Assembly (NCBI RefSeq): GCF_013318015.2
Contig: NZ_CP115841.1
Span: forward strand, 1-64,000
DNA: 64,000 nucleotides
Source of the DNA: Agrobacterium tumefaciens
Lineage (GTDB): Bacteria; Pseudomonadota; Alphaproteobacteria; Rhizobiales; Rhizobiaceae
Direction of reading: 5' to 3'
Under the pieces are notes generated by a model that worked only from the letters and a program-made list of their open reading frames with translations, searched no databases and was not told the DNA's origin. Position numbers and translations under genes: made by a program. Below, one piece after another: positions 57,894 to 64,000 of this stretch. The stretch's first letter is position 1, and each line of letters begins with the position of its first letter.

Positions 57894-58547
57894 TTAGAGC
57901 GAGACCGTTCGTACGATCTCGGCGCGCAGGCTATCCAGCCCGAAGGATTTTTCCGACGAGGTAGCGAGAACTTCCGGATAGGCGGCGGGACGCTTGCGGA
58001 TTTTCTCCAGCGTTTCACTGATCACCCGGGGAACGCCAACGTCCTTGATCTTGTCCGTCTTCGTCAGCACGACCTGATAGGACACGGCCGCCTTGTCGAG
58101 CAGGCCAAGAACCTCCTCGTCGTTCTTTTTTATTCCGTGGCGGGAATCGATCAGCACGTAGACGCGTTTTAGCGTCGCACGTCCACGCAGGTAATCGAAG
58201 ACGAGCTTCGTCCAGGCATCGACATGGTCCTTCGGCGCCTGCGCATAGCCGTAACCCGGCATATCGACCAGCGCCATCGGCGGCAGGTCGCCCGGCTCAC
58301 CGGAATAACCCTCAGGAACGAAGTAGTTCAGTTCCTGCGTGCGTCCGGGTGTGTTGGAGGTGCGGGCAAGGCCTTTGTGGCCCACCAGCGCATTGATGAG
58401 CGAAGACTTGCCGACATTCGAACGTCCGGCGAAGGCAATCTCCGGCGGGCCTTCGGGCGGCAGGAATTTCATCGCGGGAACGCCGCGAATGAATATCCAG
58501 GGTCGCCCGAAGAGGGGCTTTTCGGTTGCCGGGCCGGTTTCACTCAT
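57894..58547 (-). CDS. engB: Ribosome biogenesis GTPase YsxC/EngB
   Basis: The 217-aa TRAFAC GTPase has G1 GRSNVGKS (41-48), G3 DMPGYG and G4 TKTDK. EngB helps assemble the large ribosomal subunit. Its start overlaps the yidC stop by 4 bases (ATGA). It is the last gene of the leftward rpmH-rnpA-yidC-engB operon. Confidence 0.94.
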   Translation of the reverse strand: MSETGPATEKPLFGRPWIFIRGVPAMKFLPPEGPPEIAFAGRSNVGKSSLINALVGHKGLARTSNTPGRTQELNYFVPEGYSGEPGDLPPMALVDMPGYGYAQAPKDHVDAWTKLVFDYLRGRATLKRVYVLIDSRHGIKKNDEEVLGLLDKAAVSYQVVLTKTDKIKDVGVPRVISETLEKIRKRPAAYPEVLATSSEKSFGLDSLRAEIVRTVSL

Positions 58548-60346
58548 TTCGATTGCACCGGCTTTCGCTTGAATAGCCCTTTGAGATTATCGAACAGTTC
58601 GATCTTGGCACCGTGACGCTTCATGATGAGGGCCTGCTGCGAGATCGACAGCGTGTTGTTCCATGCCCAGTAGATAACCAGACCGGCGGGGAACGAAGCC
58701 AGCATGAAGGTGAAGATCAGCGGCATCCAGGTGAAGATCATCGCCTGTGTCGGATCGGGTGGGGTCGGGTTCATGCGCATCTGCAGGAACATCGTGATGC
58801 CCATGACGAGCGGCCAGACGCCGATCATCAGGAAGTGCGGCACGTCGTAGGGCAGGAGGCCGAACAGGTTGAAAAGCGAGGTCGGATCGGGAGCGGAAAG
58901 GTCGTGAATCCAGCCGAAGAACGGTGCATGCCGCATTTCGATGGTGACGTAGATGACCTTGTAGAGCGCGAAGAAGACCGGAATCTGCAGCAGCATCGGC
59001 CAGCAGCCGGCAACCGGATTGATCTTCTCTTCCTTGTAGAGCTGCATCATCGCCTGCTGCATGGCCATGCGGTCATCGCCATGCTTGGCCTTCAGCTCTT
59101 CCATCTTCGGCTGCATGCGCTTCATGTTCGCCATGGATGCATATTGCTTGCTGGCGAGCGGGAAGAAGAGAGCCTTGACGACGATGGTGGTCAGCAGGAT
59201 GGCCACACCGAAGTTGCCAAAATAACGGAAGAAGAAATCCATCATTTTGAACATCGGCTTGGTGATGAAGTAGAACCAGCCCCAGTCGATCAACAGGTCG
59301 AACTTCGGAATGGAATATTCGGTTTCATAGCGGTCAACCAGCGGCACTTCCTTGGCACCGGCGAAGACAAGGCTCTTCAGTTCGATGGACTGGCCGGGTT
59401 CGACCGTCATCGTGTCGCTCTTGAAATCGGCCTGGTAGCTCGGCTGATTGCCCTTGATGTGCGAGTAACGCGTTTCGAACGGCGTCATCTGCGGCGGCAC
59501 AATGGCAGCGGCCCAATATTTGTCGGTGATGCCGAGCCAGCCGCCGGTCGCCTTGGCAATCGTTACCGGGGTTTCTTCGACATCCTTGTATTTTTCTTCC
59601 GTCAGGCTGCCGTCTTTGCCCGAGACGCCGAGGAAGCCTTCATGGATGACGAAAACGGGCGGTATTGCCGGCTTGTTGTTGCGCGTCACGCGGCCGTAGG
59701 TGGCAAAGGAGACGGGCGCCTGCCCGGGGTTCTCGACCTTGTCGTTGACCGTGATCATGTAATGCTGGTCGATCGAAACGGTACGGGAGAAAACGACGCC
59801 ATTCTGGTTGGTATACTTCAGGGTAACCGGTGTGGTCTCCGTCAGCTTGTCGCCGCTTGCGAGTGTCCACACGGTCGCAGGACCGGGAACGCTGCCGGCA
59901 TCGGCACCGCCAACGTAACCGAGTTCGGTGAAGTAGCCGTCCTTGGTGTCGGAAGGCGAAAACAGCGTGATGATCGGGCTCGAGTCATCGACGGTCTCAT
60001 GGTAGCCCTTGAGCCGGATGTCATCGAAGCGGGCGCCGGTCAGATTGATCGAGCCGGCGATGGCGTTGGTGTCGATGGCGACACGCTGGCTTTTTGCAAT
60101 CGCCTCTTCACGCGTCGCCGTGGCGGCGGCCTGCGTGGAGGAGGCAGGCGGTGCGCCGTCGACGGTCACGCCGGGTGCGGCACCCGGTGCCGGTTGTTGC
60201 TGCGTCGTCTGCTGCTGCGCCTGGCGGGCCTCTTCGGCGCGGCGCTGCTGCTCGATGCGCGGATTCATGTAAAGGAATTGCCAGGCGAGGACGATGACAA
60301 CCGAAAGGGCTATCGCGATGAAGTAATTGCGGTTCTTTTCCATCAT
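58544..60346 (-). CDS. yidC: Membrane protein insertase YidC
   Basis: YidC inserts membrane proteins with or without SecYEG. The 600-aa protein has an N-terminal anchor ([23 protein letters not shown]), a Gln/Ala-rich linker, the large periplasmic P1 domain (about 80-345) and the five-helix insertase core (about 365-575). A basic tail follows for ribosome contact ([26 protein letters not shown]). The first ATG (60346) overlaps the rnpA stop; a second ATG at 60343 has better spacing to AGGA. Confidence 0.96.
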   Translation of the reverse strand: MMEKNRNYFIAIALSVVIVLAWQFLYMNPRIEQQRRAEEARQAQQQTTQQQPAPGAAPGVTVDGAPPASSTQAAATATREEAIAKSQRVAIDTNAIAGSINLTGARFDDIRLKGYHETVDDSSPIITLFSPSDTKDGYFTELGYVGGADAGSVPGPATVWTLASGDKLTETTPVTLKYTNQNGVVFSRTVSIDQHYMITVNDKVENPGQAPVSFATYGRVTRNNKPAIPPVFVIHEGFLGVSGKDGSLTEEKYKDVEETPVTIAKATGGWLGITDKYWAAAIVPPQMTPFETRYSHIKGNQPSYQADFKSDTMTVEPGQSIELKSLVFAGAKEVPLVDRYETEYSIPKFDLLIDWGWFYFITKPMFKMMDFFFRYFGNFGVAILLTTIVVKALFFPLASKQYASMANMKRMQPKMEELKAKHGDDRMAMQQAMMQLYKEEKINPVAGCWPMLLQIPVFFALYKVIYVTIEMRHAPFFGWIHDLSAPDPTSLFNLFGLLPYDVPHFLMIGVWPLVMGITMFLQMRMNPTPPDPTQAMIFTWMPLIFTFMLASFPAGLVIYWAWNNTLSISQQALIMKRHGAKIELFDNLKGLFKRKPVQSK

Positions 60347-60726
60347 TCTTTCCTGGAGCGGGTGTCCTGGGACCGTTTCGGTTTCGCCGTTCCTTCAATT
60401 CGCTCGGTAAGGAGAGACTGAAGTTTCGGGAAGGCCGTCTCGAGCACGTCCCTGCGGGCGACAATCACATAGTCATGGCCGGGCTTCATTGCGAATCCGG
60501 CAGAAAGCCTGACGGCTTCCTTGAGACGGCGGCGCATGCGATTTCGCTCGACCGCGTTGCCTTGTCTTTTCGTTACGGTGAAACCGACCCGAGGTTCGGT
60601 TTCCGGGGTTTTCCTGTCGAGAACCTCCAGAAGAAAGGTGCCTCCCCGACGCTTTTCCCCCGTCTGCACGGCAAGAAAATCCGACCGGTTTTTAAGCCGG
60701 CCGGGCAGTTTTTTTGTCTTGCTCAT
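60343..60726 (-). CDS. rnpA: Ribonuclease P protein component
   Basis: RnpA is the protein cofactor of RNase P, which matures tRNA 5' ends. The 127-aa basic protein has the RNR motif [14 protein letters not shown] (R61-R63) and [18 protein letters not shown] 60726 ([17 protein letters not shown]) gives the family start. It lies 36 bases after rpmH. The RNA component rnpB is not in this window. Confidence 0.95.
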   Translation of the reverse strand: MSKTKKLPGRLKNRSDFLAVQTGEKRRGGTFLLEVLDRKTPETEPRVGFTVTKRQGNAVERNRMRRRLKEAVRLSAGFAMKPGHDYVIVARRDVLETAFPKLQSLLTERIEGTAKPKRSQDTRSRKE

Positions 60727-60762
60727 GTGCCCGCGACTTTCATCGGGCCACAGAGACGGCAA

Positions 60763-60900
60763 TTAAGCCGACAGACTTGCGCGGCCGCGCGCACGGCGGG
60801 CTGCGAGAACTTTGCGACCGCCGGCAGTAGCCATACGGGCCCGGAAACCATGACGACGCTTGCGAACAAGCTTGGATGGCTGGAATGTACGCTTCGACAT
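60763..60900 (-). CDS. rpmH: 50S ribosomal protein L34
   Basis: Reading the minus strand from the ATG at 60900 gives [20 protein letters not shown] and on to a TAA at 60763-60765, 45 residues in all. This is the near-invariant L34 sequence, with the [20 protein letters not shown] core. It heads the conserved rpmH-rnpA-yidC-engB order. Confidence 0.97.
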   Translation of the reverse strand: MSKRTFQPSKLVRKRRHGFRARMATAGGRKVLAARRARGRASLSA

Positions 60901-61248
60901 TTATTTAATACCGCGGTGTGCGGCCCTTCTTGAATTTGCACTATTTGCAAGAGCGTTTCGTTTTTTGCACGGCTAACCCCGCCTGGGCGAGCTTTTAATG
61001 GCCGAGCGTGCGCGGCTTATAAGGGCATAGGCCGAGCAAAGTCAATTGCCGAAGGGGTTTTCGCGCTTCACCTTTTGCGGAAGCGCCATGAAATCGGCTT
61101 CGCTCACGGGCGCTGCGGGCGCATTCCGATCGCACGATCGGTAAATTCTGAAATTCTTTCTTAAGGCGGCATTGATAAATGTTGTGATGGGAAAAGTTAT
61201 GCCAGCTTCCCATTTTCCATCGTGCGGCTGGCTTTTGGGGGAACGAAA
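60901..61248. other. 348-base intergenic region between rpmH and the second chemoreceptor
   Basis: It contains the rpmH promoter (61017-61045, minus strand). Further right is an inverted repeat of GATGG-GAAAA (61186-61195) with TTTTCCATC (61213-61221) shortly before the chemoreceptor start. No small gene is convincing. Confidence 0.6.
61017..61045 (-). promoter_or_regulatory. Promoter of the rpmH-rnpA-yidC-engB operon
   Basis: On the minus strand TTGACT (61040-61045) and TTATAA (61017-61022) are exactly 17 bases apart. It is the best sigma-70-type match seen in the window and predicts a leader of about 110 bases before rpmH. Confidence 0.75.
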
Positions 61249-63276
61249 TTGAGAATTCGCGGTCGTATCAATCTTCTTGTCGGGCTTATGAGCCTTGTGG
61301 CCTGCACCATCGGTGGCCTGTCCATATATGCGGTCAGCGAGTTTCAGGTGCGCACGGTCGGATACGAAAAGGCAGCGGAGCGCGCCTATAAGGGTGAAGC
61401 GCTGAACCGGCTTGTGACTGCGGTCGTCATGGAGGCGCGCGGGGTCTACGCTGCGCCCGATATCGAAAAGGCGGCACCTTTTGCTGATGGCATCGTCAAG
61501 AACCTCGACGCCATGGAGAAGCTGATCGCAACCTGGACCCCTCTCGTTCCGGCAGAACAGAAGGCGGCCTTCGACAATCTCTCCAGTCGCTTCAAGGAAT
61601 TCAAGGCCTTCCGTCTGGAAACGGCGCGGCTTGCCCGCGAGGCCGGCCCGCAGGCCGCCAACCAGCAGGGTAACAACGACGCGAACCGGGCCAACCGCAA
61701 AGCCTATCAGGCGGAAATCGATGCTGTCGTGAAGAATGACATCGCCGGGCTTGAAGCCGTCAAGGCGGGCATCGACGGGTTTGTAACGACGACCTTCTGG
61801 CTGGTCATCATCGTCACCGGCAGCGGCATATTGGCCGGCGCGGCGTTCGGCCTCTACATCGGAGCGCGGCAGCTGAGCGCGCCCATCCGCAAGGTTTCGG
61901 AAGTGATGAATGCCGTTGCGGACGGAAATCTGGATGCGGACGTGCCCTATCTCGGCCGGACCGACGAAATCGGCGAAATGGCAGCGGCAGTCGAAGTCTT
62001 CAAGAAGAACGGTCGTGAAGTGCGCCGCATGAATGCGCAGGAAACCGCCATGCGTGCCAAGAGCGATGATCTGCAGGCCGGCATGGCCGTTGTCGTCGAC
62101 GCTGCGGCCCAGGGCGATTTCAGCCGCCGCATCAACAAGGATTACGGCGACGAAAACCTCAATCGTTTCGCTGCGACGATCAATGCCCTGCTCACCGGCG
62201 TGGACAATGGTGTTTCCGAGACCAGCCGCGTCATCGAAGGTCTGGCGCGGGGCGATCTGACGGAAAAGATGGATGGCGAGTTCCGCGGCGTCTTCGCCGA
62301 GCTCCAGACCAATGTCAACGAGACGCTGGCCAAGCTGCGGGAGACGATGCGGGAAGTGCGCAGCAGCACGGAAGGCATCAGCGGCAATGCGAACGAATTG
62401 CGTTCGGCGGCCGACGACCTTTCGAAGCGGACGGAACAGCAGGCTGCGGCACTGGAGGAAACCTCCGCCGCCCTCGACGAAATCACCGCGGTCGTTCGCA
62501 ATTCCACGGATCGGGCTCAGGAAGCCAGCACCATGGTTGCCGAGACCAAGCAGAAGACGGCAGAATCCGCCAATGTCGTGCGCGATGCCGTCTCCGCCAT
62601 GGATCGGATCGAGCATGCCTCGCGGGAAATCAGCCAGATCATCAATGTCATTGACGAGATCGCCTTTCAGACCAACCTCCTGGCGCTGAACGCCGGCGTT
62701 GAGGCCGCGCGTGCGGGTGAGGCGGGCAAGGGCTTCGCTGTCGTCGCACAGGAAGTGCGTGAACTGGCGCAACGCTCCGCGACGGCTGCGAAGGACATCA
62801 AGGCGCTGATCACCAAGTCCGGCGAAGAGGTCGGTCGCGGTGTGTCGCTGGTGCAGAGAACCGGCAGCGCGCTGGGCGAGATCGAGACCCGCGTTCTGGC
62901 TATCAACGAACATATCCATTCGATCGCCACGGCGGCGCGGGAACAGTCGACCGGCCTGCATGAGGTGAATACCGCCATCAACCAGATGGATCAGGTGACG
63001 CAGCGCAATGCCGCAATGGTCGAGGAAACCTCGGCCGCAACCCACAAGCTGAGCGGTGAGGCGGGCCATCTCGTCACGCTGGTGTCGCGCTTCAAGGTCG
63101 GCGTAGAGGATGGTCAGATCCGGTCTCGCGCAGAACAGCCGATGCGGCCAGTGGCGGTGTCCGGAAGGGCAGCGGCCGTGGCCTCTCCGGCACGTAAATT
63201 GATGAGCAGCGTCAGCCGCGCTCTCAACGCCCAACCAGCCGCTGCTGTAGCGAACGGGGACTGGCAGGAGTTCTAA
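61249..63276 (+). CDS. Methyl-accepting chemotaxis protein with tandem HAMP domains
   Basis: The 675-aa receptor starts at TTG with GGGGGAA six bases upstream, better than the GTG at 61222. TM1 is at about 5-28 ([24 protein letters not shown]), a ~150-residue periplasmic helical domain follows, and TM2 is at about 180-203. Then come HAMP repeats (one with [22 protein letters not shown], one with [14 protein letters not shown], one with [14 protein letters not shown]). The signalling tip [41 protein letters not shown] is identical to the receptor at 49396. It ends NGDWQEF, a CheR-tether-like tail. Confidence 0.92.
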   Translation: MRIRGRINLLVGLMSLVACTIGGLSIYAVSEFQVRTVGYEKAAERAYKGEALNRLVTAVVMEARGVYAAPDIEKAAPFADGIVKNLDAMEKLIATWTPLVPAEQKAAFDNLSSRFKEFKAFRLETARLAREAGPQAANQQGNNDANRANRKAYQAEIDAVVKNDIAGLEAVKAGIDGFVTTTFWLVIIVTGSGILAGAAFGLYIGARQLSAPIRKVSEVMNAVADGNLDADVPYLGRTDEIGEMAAAVEVFKKNGREVRRMNAQETAMRAKSDDLQAGMAVVVDAAAQGDFSRRINKDYGDENLNRFAATINALLTGVDNGVSETSRVIEGLARGDLTEKMDGEFRGVFAELQTNVNETLAKLRETMREVRSSTEGISGNANELRSAADDLSKRTEQQAAALEETSAALDEITAVVRNSTDRAQEASTMVAETKQKTAESANVVRDAVSAMDRIEHASREISQIINVIDEIAFQTNLLALNAGVEAARAGEAGKGFAVVAQEVRELAQRSATAAKDIKALITKSGEEVGRGVSLVQRTGSALGEIETRVLAINEHIHSIATAAREQSTGLHEVNTAINQMDQVTQRNAAMVEETSAATHKLSGEAGHLVTLVSRFKVGVEDGQIRSRAEQPMRPVAVSGRAAAVASPARKLMSSVSRALNAQPAAAVANGDWQEF

Positions 63277-63318
63277 GCCATTCCGCCTGCGGTTTCGCTT
63301 GAGACCGGTTCTAAGTCA

Positions 63319-63350
63319 AACGCCGCCCTCCCGGGCGGCGTTTTGTTTTT
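63319..63350 (+). terminator. Terminator after the second chemoreceptor
   Basis: AACGCCGCCC (63319-63328) pairs perfectly with GGGCGGCGTT (63333-63342) around TCCC, followed by TTGTTTTT. Confidence 0.93.
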
Positions 63351-63411
63351 CAGGCGATGGAAACGTTTGTTTTGCAACGCATTTGAAAAATATCTGTTAG
63401 GTCCTATTATC

Positions 63412-64000
63412 GTGCTTGCATATAAACCGAGCCGTTCCACCGAAGCGGCGGCGCGCATACAGGATCAGGGCCCGGTGTTTTCTAAAGGCGTAGACAGCTT
63501 GGACGGCACGGAAGACAATCCGGTGCACTGCATGCCGGGATTGACCGGGGGGCTTTCCGGGCGCCTGCTGTTGCTCACCGTTATTTTCGTGATGATTGCG
63601 GAAGTGCTGATCTTCGTGCCTTCGGTCGCCAATATGCGCCTTTCATGGCTGCGGGACCGTCTGAACACGGCGGCAGCAGCCGGCGCGGTGATCGATGGCT
63701 TGCAGGCCGAATTGCCGCGGAGCGTGCAGAACGACACGCTGATGGCCACCGGAGCGAAGCTGATTGCGCTGCGCAAGGATGGCACATCGCGCCTGCTTGC
63801 CGTGGCGGAAACGCCACCCGGGGTCGATGAGCAATATGATCTTTCCGATGTCTCGCAACTGGCAGCGGTGCGGGATGCCTTCTCCACATTGCTGTTTGGC
63901 GGCAATCGCGTCATCCGCGTTTTCGATGTGGTCGGAGACAGCGACACCATCATTGAACTCGTGCTGGGTGAAAACAAACTACGGGCGGCGATGCTGGCTT
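63412..64000 (+). CDS. N-terminal part of a membrane sensor protein, probably histidine kinase (cut by window end)
   Basis: An open frame runs from GTG 63412 to the window edge without a stop (196 codons). A TTAGG stretch lies about 10 bases before the GTG. The sequence has a cytoplasmic N-terminus, one hydrophobic helix (about 48-68, SGRLLLLTVIFVMIAEVLIFV), then a periplasmic region (SVANMRLSWLRDRLNTAAAAGAVIDGLQAELP ... LIALRKDGTSRLLAVAETPPG). This layout is typical of sensor histidine kinases, but the catalytic part lies outside the window. Confidence 0.65.
   Translation, partial: MLAYKPSRSTEAAARIQDQGPVFSKGVDSLDGTEDNPVHCMPGLTGGLSGRLLLLTVIFVMIAEVLIFVPSVANMRLSWLRDRLNTAAAAGAVIDGLQAELPRSVQNDTLMATGAKLIALRKDGTSRLLAVAETPPGVDEQYDLSDVSQLAAVRDAFSTLLFGGNRVIRVFDVVGDSDTIIELVLGENKLRAAMLA

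Noticed and set aside
61042..63234. 730-codon open frame antisense to the second chemoreceptor
   Set aside because: It mirrors the codon bias of the receptor gene in high-GC DNA, has no recognisable domain, and its composition is His/Arg/Gly-rich without structure.

Overview
The window is a gene-dense stretch of high-GC alphaproteobacterial chromosome, almost certainly from the Agrobacterium/Rhizobium group. Three things point there: the gene order (dnaA, then hemW-rdgB-rph against hrcA-grpE, then the lptC-lptA-lptB-rpoN-hpf-ptsN block, then olsB-mutS-glnD-murJ-trpS, then fur/mur-plsC-miaB-phoH-ybeY-tlyC-lnt-praR-metK-trmB), the rhizobial CTTG-type promoters, and close similarity of many products to proteins I know from Agrobacterium biovar 1. 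This assignment rests on recognition, not on a database search. I see no insertion sequence, prophage, integrase, CRISPR array, rRNA or tRNA gene. This is core, vertically inherited chromosome.

Layout. 1-1590: dnaA with a bidirectional terminator. 1638-4221 (-): hemW, rdgB and rph, tightly coupled. 4358-6300 (+): hrcA and grpE, the heat-shock repressor and DnaK exchange factor. 6328-11456 (-): the LPS-export/sigma-54/PTS-Ntr block. 11706-19231 (+): sppA, ihfB, a LapA-like membrane protein, two RNA methyltransferases, lspA, a hybrid histidine kinase and olsB. 19359-28773 (+): mutS, glnD, murJ, a VOC protein, trpS and a Usp protein. 28943-38083 (+): nfuA, tsaB, rimI, a Fur-family regulator with Mur-like features, plsC/olsA-like, miaB, phoH, ybeY, tlyC and lnt. 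38215-40960 (+): praR-like regulator, metK, trmB.

40973-43119 (-): rbsK and rmuC. 43268-45563 (+): def, fmt and truA (initiator-Met processing and tRNA modification). 45579-48224 (-): dapD, dapE and an unknown membrane protein. 48369-51741 (+): a LOG-family protein and a chemoreceptor. 51813-52757 (-): a nucleoside hydrolase. 52970-53709 (+): hsp20 and a DUF1150 gene. Then come an EF-hand protein, a HAD nucleotidase, a DMT transporter, argB, a truncated anti-sigma-like gene, the rpmH-rnpA-yidC-engB operon (transcribed leftward), a second chemoreceptor, and the 5' part of a sensor kinase cut off by the window edge.

The most interesting signals are regulatory. (i) The hsp20 leader carries a ROSE-like RNA thermometer behind a heat-shock-type promoter. 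(ii) sppA has a promoter with the same hexamers and spacing, and grpE a similar one. (iii) metK is preceded by a near-perfect AT-rich palindrome that looks like an operator, with three tandem hairpins before it. (iv) A 125-aa protein resembles the N-terminal part of an anti-sigma-K factor but lacks the sensor domain and a sigma-factor neighbour. (v) Both chemoreceptors end in a WxxF tail like a CheR/CheB tether. I found nothing that I can defend as a wholly new multi-gene system.
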